Source: Nonomuraea sp. NEAU-A123
GTDB taxonomy: Bacteria > Actinomycetota > Actinomycetes > Streptosporangiales > Streptosporangiaceae
Length of the DNA stretch: 64,000 nucleotides
Direction of reading: 5' to 3'
Assembly (NCBI RefSeq): GCF_018603905.1
Contig: NZ_JAHFZZ010000004.1
Location: forward strand, 186,001-250,000
The number at the start of each line of letters is the position of its first letter. Position 1 is the stretch's first letter. Positions 1-9,996 of the stretch are shown here, piece by piece. The notes beneath the pieces were generated by a model. That model saw nothing but the letters and a program-made list of their open reading frames with translations, was not told where the DNA came from and made no database searches. The translations under genes were made by a program, and so were the position numbers.

Positions 1-1398
<1,398 letters not shown>

Positions 1399-1457
1399 CC
1401 GGCTCCTTATCGTCCTTTTTCGGGACTCCTACGATAAAGGGCGCCGGAAAGATCGCA

Positions 1458-2348
1458 CTAGAGGCGCGGACGCGCTCCCAGGTGCGAGATCGCCTGTGCC
1501 GCCAGGTGGCAGCCAGCCGTCAGCGCCTCGGACGGCGGCTTGCCCTCCAGCCACGGCGGCAGGAATCCGGCGCAGAACGCGTCGCCCGCTCCCGTGCCGT
1601 CGATGATCCGATCGACCGGCTCGGCGTCGACCCGGACCGGCTCGGAGCGGCTGTTGCCGAACCAGAGCGCGCCTTCGTCGTTCATCTTGATCACGACCTG
1701 CGGGAACCAGGCGGTGAGCACCTTGGCGGCGGCCTCGGGATCGTCGCGGCCGGTCAGCACCTTCGCCTGGTCGACGTTGGCGAACAGCAGCTTGGCCCCG
1801 TTGGTCCACTCGAGGAACGGCTCGGCACCCGTACGCTCCAACGGCGCGGACGACGAGCAGTCGACCGAGATCGACATCCCGGACCGGCGAGCCATGTCGA
1901 GCGCGGCCAGCCCCGCGTCGCGGGACCCCTCGTTGATCAGGGTGTAGCCGGACAGATGCAGATGACCCCCACCGAACAGATCGCGGGGCAGGTCCTCCGG
2001 CGAGAGCGCCGCGTTGGCGCCCGGGTCGGAGAGCATCGTCCGCTCACCCTTGTGCGTGACGAGCACCACGCAGGTGCCGGTCGGCCGCTCAGGGTCCATG
2101 ACGAGCCGGGCGTCCACGCCGTAGCCCATCAGCTCCATGTCACGGTTTCGACCGGTGATGTCGGCGCCCCGGCGGCCGATGAAGGCCACCTCGGCACCCT
2201 CGACGGCCAGCCAGGAGGCGATGTTCGCCCCTGATCCACCGCCGTGCATCGTCACGATCGCCGGAGTGTCGCTCGCCCTGGCGAGTGCATAACGGGCGCG
2301 CGCGACCGCGTCGGTCATGAGATCGCCCACCACGACGACCCGCGTCAT
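1458..2348 (-). CDS. PfkB-family carbohydrate kinase (ribokinase-like)
   Basis: 296 aa, the usual length for the ribokinase/PfkB family, which phosphorylates sugars or nucleosides with ATP. The N-terminal GGSGANIASWLA matches the substrate-binding Gly-rich segment. The C-terminal IIDGTGAGDAFCAGF is PfkB signature 2, with the catalytic Asp in GAGD. ATG at 2348 is preceded by AAGGTGGTG. It ends 59 bp before the kinase-receptor start on the same strand. The exact substrate (ribose, fructose, adenosine or other) cannot be told from sequence. No neighbouring transporter or sugar regulator narrows it. Confidence 0.88.
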   Translation of the reverse strand: MTRVVVVGDLMTDAVARARYALARASDTPAIVTMHGGGSGANIASWLAVEGAEVAFIGRRGADITGRNRDMELMGYGVDARLVMDPERPTGTCVVLVTHKGERTMLSDPGANAALSPEDLPRDLFGGGHLHLSGYTLINEGSRDAGLAALDMARRSGMSISVDCSSSAPLERTGAEPFLEWTNGAKLLFANVDQAKVLTGRDDPEAAAKVLTAWFPQVVIKMNDEGALWFGNSRSEPVRVDAEPVDRIIDGTGAGDAFCAGFLPPWLEGKPPSEALTAGCHLAAQAISHLGARPRL

Positions 2349-2503
2349 GATGCCACCACCTTGCTGCCTTCAGAACGAGCCTGGCCACGGCAAAACTAAC
2401 AGCTTCCGGGCTACCCGTGGGGCGTACCCCGGACACAGGGGGGCAGTCGATGCACAAGCGTTGCCCAATAGGCCCTGCGGAGCTCGTCATCCGGGATGCG
2501 GTC

Positions 2504-2509
2504 TACGCT
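2504..2509 (+). promoter_or_regulatory. -10 element of a probable leaderless promoter
   Basis: TACGCT lies exactly seven bases before the GTG at 2517. No Shine-Dalgarno precedes that GTG, so transcription probably starts at or next to the start codon. The same spacing recurs at many genes of this window. No convincing -35 element is visible. Confidence 0.45.
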
Positions 2510-2516
2510 CGGGACT

Positions 2517-5213
2517 GTGGAGGCTCAGTACCCCGCCCACTGGGAGGCCGACGTCGTCCTGGCCGACGGCGGCACCGCTCACGTGCGCCCCATCAAGCCC
2601 GCCGACGCCGACCGATTGCGTGCCTTCTACTCCCGGCTCTCCGACGAATCCATTTATTTCCGCTTCTTCGGCCCGAGGCCACGGCTCTCCGACAAGGAGG
2701 TCGCCTGGTTCACCACCGTCGACTACGTCGACCGGGTCGCGCTGATCGCCACCATCGGCACCGAGATGGTGGCCGTGATCCGCTACGACCGGACGGGCCC
2801 CGGCGAGGCCGAGACGGCCTTCCTCGTCGAGGACGCCCACCAGGGCAGGGGAGTGGCCTCGGTGCTCCTGGAGCACCTGGCCGCCACGGCCCGCGAACGC
2901 GGCATCGAACGCTTCGTGGCCGACGTGCTCCCCGCCAACATGAAGATGATGGGCGTGCTGCGCCAGGCCGGATACACCGCCGAGAGCCGCTTCGCCGACG
3001 GCGTCGTCCGCATGACGCTCGACCTCACCCCCACCGACACCTCGACCGAGGTCACCACCGCCCGCGAACACCGCGCCGAGGCCAGATCCATCGCCCGGCT
3101 GCTCGCGCCCGGCTCGGTCGCGGTCATCGGCGCCTCGCGCGAGCCGGGCGGCGTCGGCCACACCGTGCTGCGCAACCTGCTCGCCGCCGACTTCAGCGGC
3201 CCCGTCTACCCGGTGCACCGCGAGGTACGGGCGATGGCGGGCGTACGGACCTACCCGAGCGTGACGGCGATCGACGACCAGGTGGACCTGGCCGTGGTGG
3301 CCGTGCCCGCCGCCGGCGTCGTCGAGGTGGTCAAGGAGTGCGCAGAGAAGGGCGTACACGGGCTGGTCGTGGTCTCCTCCGGGTTCGGCGAGACGGGCAC
3401 CGAGGGCAGGGAGCGGCAGGACGAGCTGGCGCGCATCGCGCGTGCGTACGGCCTGCGCGTCGTCGGGCCCAACTGCCTCGGCATCGCCAACACCGACCCG
3501 GCCGTCAAGCTCAACGCCACCCTCGCCGCGACCGTGCCCGGCCGGGGCCGGGTCGGCTTCTTCAGCCAGTCGGGCGCGCTCGGCACCGCCCTGCTCCAGC
3601 GGGTGGCGCAGCGGGGGATGGGCATCTCGTCGTTCGTCTCGGCGGGCAACCGGGCCGACGTGTCGGGCAACGACCTGCTCCAGTACTGGGAGGAGGACGC
3701 CTCGACCGAGGTGATCCTGCTCTACCTGGAGTCGCTGGGCAATCCTCGCAAGTTCACCCGGCTGGCCAGGCGCCTGGCGCGGAGCAAGCCGATCGTGGTG
3801 GTCAAGAGCGGCGGGACGCCCGACAGTCACTCCGCCGAGGCGCTCGGGCTGCCCGACTCGGCGATCAGCTCGCTGTTCTCGCAGGCGGGGCTGATCCGGG
3901 TGGACGACCTCATCCAGCTCTTCGACGTGGGCCAGCTCCTGGCCTACCAGCCGCTGCCCGCCGGTCCCCGGGTCGGGCTGGTCACCAACTCCGACGCCCT
4001 GGGCCTGCTGGCCGCCGACGCGTGCGTCGCCGCGGGCCTGGAGCCCCTGCCGCCGGTGAACCTGGGCGCCGGCGCCGGCGCCTCCTCCTTCGGTGCGGCA
4101 CTCGCGGACCGGCTCGGCTCGTCGTCGGTGGACGCGGTGGTGGTGATCTACATGCCGCCGATCCCGGGCGAGGACGCGGAGGTGGCGGCCGAGCTGCTGC
4201 GGGTGTCGCAGGGCTCGGCCAAGCCGGTGCTCGCCACCTTCCAGGGGCATCTCGGCATGCACCCCGATCTGCGGGTGGGCGCCGTGCCCTCGCGGGGGTC
4301 CATCCCCTCGTACGCGGCGCCGGAGGAGGCGGTCAGGGCGCTGGCGCACGTGGTCCGGTACGCCAGGTGGCGCGCACGACCGTCGCTGCCACCGCCCGAA
4401 CTGCCGGACATCGACCCGCACTGCGCCCGCGCCTTGATCCACCGCGCCCTCCATCCGGAGGCCACCGCCGACGCGCCTTCCGCGGTGGAATCTCCCGCTG
4501 TGGCGTCAGCTCGGAGCCTCTTCGCCGAGCCAGGGCCGTCGGTCGAGGCCGAGGCGGCCGACGTGGCGGAGCTGCTCTCCTGCTATGGGCTGAGCGTCTG
4601 GCCGGCCGAGGCGGTGCGGTCCCCGGACGAGGCGGTCGCGGCCGCCGAACGGCTGGGCTGGCCGGTGGTGCTCAAGGTGGCCGGTCCTGAGGCCGCCCGC
4701 CGGGCCGGCACCGTACGCCTCGGGCTGGCGGGGCCCGACAGTGTGCGGCATGCCTACGCCGAGTTCGCCGAGCAGTTCGGGGAGGATGTGGAGCTGGCGG
4801 TCCAGCGGATGGCGCCGCAGCCCGCCGTACCCACCGTGGTGAGCGTCACCGAGAACCCGGCGTTCGGGCCCATCGTCTCCTTCGGACTCGGCGAGGTGAC
4901 GGCGCGGCTGCTCCTCGACCAGGGCTTCCGGCTCGCGCCCCTCGCCGGCGAGGACGCCGCCGGGCTGGTGCGCTCCGTCCGCGCGGCCCCGCTGCTGTTC
5001 GGCGAGTACGGCTACCCGCCCGTGGCGGTCGACGCCCTGGAGGATCTCCTGGTCAGGGTGGGCCGCCTGGCCAACGACCTGCCGGAGGTGGCCCGCCTCG
5101 ACCTCGACCAGGTGCTGGTGGGCAGGGAGGGCGTCATCATCCTGGGCGCCCGGGCCACGATCCGCACCCCACCCGGCCCCCGCCCGGACGGCGGCCCCCG
5201 CAGACTGGCCTGA
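2517..5213 (+). CDS. GNAT acetyltransferase fused to NDP-forming acyl-CoA synthetase-like domains
   Basis: 898 aa from GTG 2517 (an ATG at 2496 would add seven residues). Order of domains: GNAT N-acetyltransferase (about 15-175, acetyl-CoA loop around EDAHQGRGVASVLLEH), CoA-binding Rossmann domain (LLAPGSVAVIGASREPGG, near 200), succinyl-CoA-synthetase-like flavodoxin domains (FFSQSGALGTALL), and a C-terminal ATP-grasp subdomain. This GNAT-first architecture matches actinobacterial PatA-type protein lysine acetyltransferases (for example Streptomyces lividans PatA), in which the synthetase part is usually regulatory; enterobacterial Pat has the reverse order. Likely role: acetylation and inhibition of acyl-CoA synthetases and other enzymes. 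The gene stands alone between divergent and unrelated genes. Whether the synthetase half is active cannot be judged here. Confidence 0.9.
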   Translation: MEAQYPAHWEADVVLADGGTAHVRPIKPADADRLRAFYSRLSDESIYFRFFGPRPRLSDKEVAWFTTVDYVDRVALIATIGTEMVAVIRYDRTGPGEAETAFLVEDAHQGRGVASVLLEHLAATARERGIERFVADVLPANMKMMGVLRQAGYTAESRFADGVVRMTLDLTPTDTSTEVTTAREHRAEARSIARLLAPGSVAVIGASREPGGVGHTVLRNLLAADFSGPVYPVHREVRAMAGVRTYPSVTAIDDQVDLAVVAVPAAGVVEVVKECAEKGVHGLVVVSSGFGETGTEGRERQDELARIARAYGLRVVGPNCLGIANTDPAVKLNATLAATVPGRGRVGFFSQSGALGTALLQRVAQRGMGISSFVSAGNRADVSGNDLLQYWEEDASTEVILLYLESLGNPRKFTRLARRLARSKPIVVVKSGGTPDSHSAEALGLPDSAISSLFSQAGLIRVDDLIQLFDVGQLLAYQPLPAGPRVGLVTNSDALGLLAADACVAAGLEPLPPVNLGAGAGASSFGAALADRLGSSSVDAVVVIYMPPIPGEDAEVAAELLRVSQGSAKPVLATFQGHLGMHPDLRVGAVPSRGSIPSYAAPEEAVRALAHVVRYARWRARPSLPPPELPDIDPHCARALIHRALHPEATADAPSAVESPAVASARSLFAEPGPSVEAEAADVAELLSCYGLSVWPAEAVRSPDEAVAAAERLGWPVVLKVAGPEAARRAGTVRLGLAGPDSVRHAYAEFAEQFGEDVELAVQRMAPQPAVPTVVSVTENPAFGPIVSFGLGEVTARLLLDQGFRLAPLAGEDAAGLVRSVRAAPLLFGEYGYPPVAVDALEDLLVRVGRLANDLPEVARLDLDQVLVGREGVIILGARATIRTPPGPRPDGGPRRLA

Positions 5214-5357
5214 CCGCTCAGGAGACGGAGCGCGAACCAGAGCGGCGCGTGAAGCCTGTTACGACGGCCCGCAGCCCTCTGTCGCGTGAGTTTCGAGCGA
5301 ATTTCAAGCGCCATTGGCGATCCTGTGCTTCGGAATCCATCGAATAGAGGAGTGCTC

Positions 5358-6419
5358 GTGAAAGGCCTCGTGCTCGCGGGCGGCCACGGGACGCGCTTGC
5401 GTCCGCTGAGCCACGCGATTCCGAAACAATTGTTCCCGGTGGCGAACCGGCCAATTCTCTGGCACGGCCTCGAGGCAATGCGCGACGCCCGGATAACCGA
5501 TGTCGGAATAGTGGTCGGCGATCACGAGGCGCAGATCCGCGAGTCGGTCGGCGACGGCTCGGCTTTTGACCTGCGAATCACCTACATCCGGCAGCCTGCG
5601 CCGCTCGGCCTGGGCCATGCCGTGCTGATTTCCGGCGATTATCTCGGCGCCGACGACTTCCTGATGTATTTGGGGGACAATATCGTGCGCGGCGGGCTGG
5701 ACGAGGTGCTCAGGAGGTTCCGCGAGTCCGGCGCCGACGCCACCGTCATGCTGTCGAAAGTGGCCGACCCGCGTGAATACGGCGTCGCGGAGCTGGGCGT
5801 CGAGGACCGGGTGACCCGGCTGGAGGAGAAATCTCCCGCTCCGCGCAGCGACCTGGCCATCGTGGGCGTCTACGCGTTCTCGCCGGCGATTCACGATGCC
5901 GTACGCGCGACCAAGCCGAGCCATCGCGACGAGCGCGAGATCACCGACGCCATCCAGAAACTCGTCACCGACGGCCGTGACGTGCGCGCGCACGTCCACA
6001 CGGGCTACTGGAAGGACACCGGACGGCCGGAGAGCCTCCTGGATTGCAACGCCGCGCTCCTGGAGGACATCGAGACCAGAATCGACGGCCAGGTCGACGG
6101 CGAGACCGCCATCACCGGGCCGGTCATCGTCGAGCGCGGGGCCATGGTGTCCCGTTCGCGGCTCGTCGGCCCGATCATCATCGGGGCGGACGCGACGGTG
6201 TCCGGCAGCTACGTCGGCCCGTACACGTCGATCGGGCCTCGCTGCATCGTCCACAAGAGCGAGATCGGATACTCCATCCTCCTGGAGGACGCGGAGATCC
6301 ACGAGGTCGGCGACATCGACGGCTCGATCGTGGGGCGCAACGCCTACGTGACGTCGGGGCGGCCCTCGACCCACCGGATGCTGCTGAGCGACCACAGCCG
6401 GGTGTCGATCGGATCATGA
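5358..6419 (+). CDS. Glucose-1-phosphate thymidylyltransferase (long, StrD/DesIII-like form)
   Basis: 353 aa from GTG 5358, preceded by GAGGAG; a GTG at 5352 is also in frame. The N-terminus KGLVLAGGHGTRLRPLSHA is the nucleotidyltransferase signature with the catalytic Arg, and PKQLFPVANRP carries the substrate Lys. YLGDNIV holds the Mg-binding Asp. A left-handed beta-helix C-terminus (hexapeptide repeats such as GPVIVERGAMVSRSRLVGPI) distinguishes the long form used in secondary-metabolite and cell-surface sugar pathways from the short RmlA. It should make dTDP-glucose from glucose-1-phosphate and dTTP. The stop overlaps the ATG of an rmlB-like gene that is broken off after 12 codons, so the rest of the pathway is missing here. 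Confidence 0.9.
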   Translation: MKGLVLAGGHGTRLRPLSHAIPKQLFPVANRPILWHGLEAMRDARITDVGIVVGDHEAQIRESVGDGSAFDLRITYIRQPAPLGLGHAVLISGDYLGADDFLMYLGDNIVRGGLDEVLRRFRESGADATVMLSKVADPREYGVAELGVEDRVTRLEEKSPAPRSDLAIVGVYAFSPAIHDAVRATKPSHRDEREITDAIQKLVTDGRDVRAHVHTGYWKDTGRPESLLDCNAALLEDIETRIDGQVDGETAITGPVIVERGAMVSRSRLVGPIIIGADATVSGSYVGPYTSIGPRCIVHKSEIGYSILLEDAEIHEVGDIDGSIVGRNAYVTSGRPSTHRMLLSDHSRVSIGS

Positions 6420-6544
6420 GACTTCTGCTGACGGGCGGGGCCGGCTTCATCGTGCCCGACAAGCCCTCGACCGGCTGGCCGAGGTCATGCGCGAACAGTT
6501 GCAGGGGTTGTCGTAGTGCTCCTTGTAGACGTTCTGGTTGCTGA
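6416..6544 (+). pseudogene. Truncated dTDP-glucose 4,6-dehydratase (rmlB-like) start joined to foreign 3' end
   Basis: ATG 6416 overlaps the upstream stop as ATGA, the normal coupling of rmlA to rmlB. The frame opens with MRLLLTGGAGFI, the NAD-binding glycine motif of RmlB/extended SDRs, then loses all similarity at about 6451. From 6454 another frame reads ARQALDRLAEVMREQLQGLS followed by TAG at 6514-6516. That looks like the helical C-terminus of an unrelated protein. The simplest reading is a deletion that fused the first 12 codons of rmlB to the last 20 codons of another gene. No functional product is expected. Confidence 0.7.
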
Positions 6545-6701
6545 AACTCGACCCCACTAATTGGAAGGACACGTTCCGCACGGTGCTGCCGTAATCGACT
6601 TCGCCGGTGAACACGGTCGCGAAACCGCTGTAGGTGCACCAGAGCACGGTCGTCCCTCGAATAACGGCACAGAGCGGGACCAGAGTCGCGGCGAGCGCCA
6701 T
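6447..6701 (-). CDS. Small hypothetical protein, possibly secreted (uncertain)
   Basis: 84 aa. I do not recognise it. The first 20 residues (MALAATLVPLCAVIRGTTVLW) are hydrophobic and could be a signal peptide. The middle (YSGFATVFTGEVDYGSTVRN) is rich in Tyr, Ser, Val and Asn, unlike translated antisense of a GC-rich gene, and base composition here is visibly lower in GC than its surroundings. The last 20 codons run antisense to the foreign gene end at 6454-6516, so the true C-terminus may have been replaced at the deletion junction. No clear ribosome binding site precedes ATG 6701. TATATA lies about 20 bp upstream. It may be a remnant. Confidence 0.3.
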   Translation of the reverse strand: MALAATLVPLCAVIRGTTVLWCTYSGFATVFTGEVDYGSTVRNVSFQLVGSSFSNQNVYKEHYDNPCNCSRMTSASRSRACRAR

Positions 6702-6859
6702 GCCGGCCGGTCGCTATATAACGCGCCAGTACATCCTTAGCGAAAACCCCTTTTCCTGGATCGGGGCCCTCACCAGGCCAGGCAAGAAGAATTCAGGTCA
6801 CCGGCGTCCCGGAATCGGCCCATGGAAGTTTCCTTTCGTGCGCGGGACGCGGTGGCCGG

Positions 6860-8269
6860 TCATGGGGCGGAGTGGAGCCTGCGGCGGTCGGCGTACTCGC
6901 GGGTCAGGTCGTACAGCGCCGCCGCCAGCGCGATCGAGACGGACAGCGCCACCACTCCCAGGCCATGCCGGAACGCGGTCGGCCAGCCCTGCCCCAGCGC
7001 CCCGAAGAACACCGACCCCGCGGCGGCGATGCCGATGGCCGAGCCGAGGCGCTGGCCCGTTTGAAGGATTCCGGCCGCGCTCCCGCCCTGCTCCGGGGGG
7101 ACCTCCGACAGGCTGATGGCCTGGTTGGGAGCGATCACCAAGCCGCTGCCCACCCCGGCTACCAGCAGAGGCAGCGCCGTCGCCGCGCCCACCCCCGCGC
7201 CTGGGACCAGCATGGTCGCGACCATGGTCGCCCCCAGTCCGGCCAGTACGGTGACCAGCCCTATGGCCACCAGGCGGCGACCGGCTCGCGAGACCAGGCG
7301 CCCGCCTGCCGCCGACGCGCCCGCCGAGCCCACCGCGAAGGGGCTGATCGACAGCCCGGCCATGAGCGCGCTGTAGCCGAGGCCGCTCTGCAGGTACAGG
7401 GTGAAGATGAAGAAGATGCCGGTGAATCCGGCGAAGTAGAAGAGCGCTATGGCGGTGCCGAGGCTGTACGAGCGCTTGGCGAACAGCCCCAGGTTGACCA
7501 GCGGTTCCTTGCGGTACGTCCGTTCCCAGATCACGAATCCCGCCAGCACGAGCAGCGCGGCCGGGAGCAGGAGCCACTTGGTGTTACCCGGCCACTGGTG
7601 CTGCTGGATGAAGGGCAGGAGCAGGGCGGCCACGCCTGTGCCCAGAAGGAGCACGCCGACCGGGTCGAGGCTCTCCTGCCGCCGCGGCAGGTCGGTTCGC
7701 GGAGCGGGGAGGAATTTGTAGGCCAGGGGGAGGAGAGCGATGCCGATCGGGAGGTTCACCAGGAAGACCCAACGCCAGCCGTGCTCAGGCCCGAAGGCCG
7801 AGACCAGCGCGCCGCCCATCAGCGGCCCGAGCGCCGTGGACACGCCGATCGTCGCGCCCAGCGCACCGAACGCCCGCCCTCGTTCGGAGCCGCGGAACAT
7901 CTGCTGGATCAGCCCCGACACCTGCGGGTTCAGCATCCCCGCCGCCATCCCCTGCACCAGGCGGGACACCAGCAGCACCGAGATGCTCGGCGCGAACCCG
8001 CACGCCGCGCTCGCCACCGTGAACAGGGCGACGCCGACCATGAAGATCGCCCGGCGGCTGCGCGCGTCACCGAGCCGGCCGGCCGGCACGAGCAGCAGCC
8101 CGAACGTGAGCGCGTATCCGGACACCGTCCACTGGAGACCGTCCTCGGAGGCTCGCAGGCCCGCGCGGATCGAGGGCAGCGCCACGTTGACGATGCTCAC
8201 GTCCAGCCCGGCCATGAACGCTGACACCAGACAGACGCCCAGCGCCCGTGTCCGTGTCCGGTCGCGCAT
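6860..8269 (-). CDS. MFS drug exporter, DHA2 (EmrB/QacA) family
   Basis: 469 aa with about 14 predicted membrane helices, the number typical of the DHA2 family of proton-driven multidrug antiporters. Helix 1 carries the family motif FMAGLDVSIVNVALPSI. The motif around RLGDARSRRAIF is the conserved cytoplasmic loop 2-3 motif A. ATG 8269 is chosen because GGGGAGG sits five bases upstream; the longer GTG start at 8287 would place that site inside the gene. There is no adjacent TetR or MarR regulator, and the neighbouring flavoprotein is on the same strand but about 300 bp away. Substrate unknown. Confidence 0.9.
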   Translation of the reverse strand: MRDRTRTRALGVCLVSAFMAGLDVSIVNVALPSIRAGLRASEDGLQWTVSGYALTFGLLLVPAGRLGDARSRRAIFMVGVALFTVASAACGFAPSISVLLVSRLVQGMAAGMLNPQVSGLIQQMFRGSERGRAFGALGATIGVSTALGPLMGGALVSAFGPEHGWRWVFLVNLPIGIALLPLAYKFLPAPRTDLPRRQESLDPVGVLLLGTGVAALLLPFIQQHQWPGNTKWLLLPAALLVLAGFVIWERTYRKEPLVNLGLFAKRSYSLGTAIALFYFAGFTGIFFIFTLYLQSGLGYSALMAGLSISPFAVGSAGASAAGGRLVSRAGRRLVAIGLVTVLAGLGATMVATMLVPGAGVGAATALPLLVAGVGSGLVIAPNQAISLSEVPPEQGGSAAGILQTGQRLGSAIGIAAAGSVFFGALGQGWPTAFRHGLGVVALSVSIALAAALYDLTREYADRRRLHSAP

Positions 8270-8412
8270 GATGGCCTCCCCTGACACCCGGCCCTTCCCG
8301 AAAGAGCATGATTCCCACTAGAAAGTGAAATATCGGCCTGGCGACGATCCGGTAAGCCCGCCGACCACCCAGAACCCCCGCTCGGCCTGCCCCGCATCCG
8401 GCCTGCCCCGCT

Positions 8413-8448
8413 ATCCGACAGTGTCCAGCCATCCGACAGTGTCCGGCC
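8413..8448. repeat. Two direct 18-bp repeats in the intergenic stretch 8270-8565
   Basis: ATCCGACAGTGTCC begins at 8413 and again at 8431. A second pair, GGCCTGCCCCGC, lies just upstream, and GGCGG-rich simple sequence fills 8500-8560. No gene is supported in this 296-bp gap between the exporter start and the flavoprotein stop. Confidence 0.6.
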
Positions 8449-8565
8449 GCCCGGCGGTCCCCCGCAGCCAAGGGTCTCCCACCGTCCGCTGCCCGCGAAG
8501 TGGCGGCGGAGGCGTACGGCGGTGGCGTAGGCCGTGGCGGTGGAGGCGTGCCACGGCCTCCGTTG

Positions 8566-9651
8566 TCACAGGCCGTGGCGGCGATCGCCGAGAACGCGTT
8601 CGCACAGCTCTGCTTCCACCTCGGCGGAGAACGGATCGTGTGCGGCCGGCTTCCGGGCGCGGTACGCCGTAACGGCACGAGCGGTGTCCTGTGCGATCAG
8701 ATCGGCATTGATCGCCGCTCCGGCCTTCAACCCCGCCGTGGCGGCGCCGATGACCTGAGCCATCGGGTCGGCGACGTTGCCCGCCACCCACACCCCGGGC
8801 ACGGAGGTCGCCCCCGTCGCATCGGCGGCGATGTGGCTGCCGATCACGTGACCACGTACCTCCAGTTCGACCGGCTCCAGGCCCAGCCCGACGAGGACGT
8901 CGGTGCGGGCGGTGAAGCGCGGGGTGACCACCAGCGCCTGGAGGGGGATCACCCGCCCGTCGGCCAGGTTCACGCCGGTGAGCTGGTCGCCGGTGACCTC
9001 CAGGCCGGTCACCTGGCCTTCGACGACGGAGATGCCGCGGGCGGCGAACTGCTCGCGTTCCTCGTCGCTGGGTTCGGGCGCGGTGTGCGAGAACAGCGTC
9101 ACGTCCGCGCTCAACTGCCGCCACATCAAGGCCGCGTGGACCGCCATCACCCCGGTCGCCAGGATGCCGATCGCCTGATCACGTACTTCCCAGCCGTGGC
9201 AGTAGGGGCAGTGCAGCACATCCCGCCCCCACCGCTCGGCCACTCCCGGCACCTCGGGCAGCTCGTCGACCAGGCCCGTGGTCACCAGCAGCCGATCCGC
9301 CACGACCGAGGTCCCGTCGTCGAGGACGACACGGAAGCCCCCGCCCATAAGGCGTTCAGCGGTCATGACGGTCCCCTCCAGGAACTCCCCGCCGTACCCG
9401 CTCACCTCCGCACGCCCCGATGCCAGCAACTCAGCGGGAGAAGTGCCTTCACGCGACAGGTAGTTGTGAACACCGGCCGCCGGGGCGTTGCGTGGGTGCC
9501 CGGCGTCGATCACCAGCACCGAACGCCGTGCCCGCACCAGAGCCAGCGCCCCGCTCAGCCCAGCGGCTCCGCCCCCGAGCACCACGACGTCATAGCACCG
9601 CTCCGGACGTACGGAATCGGCGGCCGGGGACTGCAGGTTTTGTGTAGTCAT
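8566..9651 (-). CDS. Thioredoxin-reductase-like FAD/NAD(P) oxidoreductase
   Basis: 361 aa. DVVVLGGGAAGLSGALALV is the FAD-binding GxGxxG motif. HCPYCHGWE near residue 140 is the redox-active CxxC, with Pro-Tyr between the cysteines instead of the Ala-Thr of classic thioredoxin reductase. WVAGNVADPMAQVIGAA is the C-terminal FAD motif. Similar actinobacterial flavoproteins include dithiol oxidases of the GliT/HlmI kind, but no thioredoxin or dithiolopyrrolone gene is adjacent, so the partner is unknown. ATG 9651 is the natural start (MTTQNL). The frame stays open 44 codons further upstream only because it crosses the 7-bp tandem repeat at 9725-9787. Confidence 0.87.
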   Translation of the reverse strand: MTTQNLQSPAADSVRPERCYDVVVLGGGAAGLSGALALVRARRSVLVIDAGHPRNAPAAGVHNYLSREGTSPAELLASGRAEVSGYGGEFLEGTVMTAERLMGGGFRVVLDDGTSVVADRLLVTTGLVDELPEVPGVAERWGRDVLHCPYCHGWEVRDQAIGILATGVMAVHAALMWRQLSADVTLFSHTAPEPSDEEREQFAARGISVVEGQVTGLEVTGDQLTGVNLADGRVIPLQALVVTPRFTARTDVLVGLGLEPVELEVRGHVIGSHIAADATGATSVPGVWVAGNVADPMAQVIGAATAGLKAGAAINADLIAQDTARAVTAYRARKPAAHDPFSAEVEAELCERVLGDRRHGL

Positions 9652-9724
9652 GCCTCGTACTCTCACCCCGCATCCACCGAAATGACAAAGTTCCTTGCCG
9701 TATTGGCAAATAGGTAAGCCCCGG

Positions 9725-9787
9725 CACCCCGCACCCCGCACCCCGCACCCCGCACCCCGCACCCCGCACCCCGCACCCCGCACCCCG
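9725..9787. repeat. Perfect 7-bp tandem repeat, nine copies of CACCCCG
   Basis: Nine uninterrupted copies of the heptamer CACCCCG are followed by a run of eight Gs. It lies 74 bp upstream of the flavoprotein start. Perfect identity suggests recent slippage and a length-variable locus. Confidence 0.9.
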
Positions 9788-9920
9788 CAGGGGGGGGTCT
9801 CGGCGGCTGGCTAAACCTCATTTCTATGAAATTTCACCATTTGTCACTCCAGATGTCGGCACAGCGGCACTGATGAGGCGCAATGCAGCGTCCGGGAATT
9901 GCACACGGCCCTGCACGTAG

Positions 9921-9952
9921 ATAACGGGATAAAAGACGTTATAGAGCGTTAT
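9921..9952. promoter_or_regulatory. Operator-like half-sites ATAACG / CGTTAT / CGTTAT
   Basis: ATAACG (9921-9926) and CGTTAT (9937-9942) form an inverted repeat, and a second CGTTAT follows at 9947-9952. They sit in an AT-rich island 45-75 bp upstream of the gene starting at 9997. A possible transcription factor site; no factor can be named. Confidence 0.35.
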
Positions 9953-9996
9953 GTCTGGTGGGTGAGTGCACTGCGCGGTCCTGGCAGGATGGACCC

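Noticed and set aside
2417..4690. 757-codon frame overlapping the GNAT/synthetase fusion
   Set aside because: Arg/Gly/Pro-rich shadow of the true gene in another frame.
9652..9783. 44-codon N-terminal extension of the flavoprotein
   Set aside because: It reads the CACCCCG repeat as Gly/Arg/Cys/Ala codons; the conserved protein begins at 9651.
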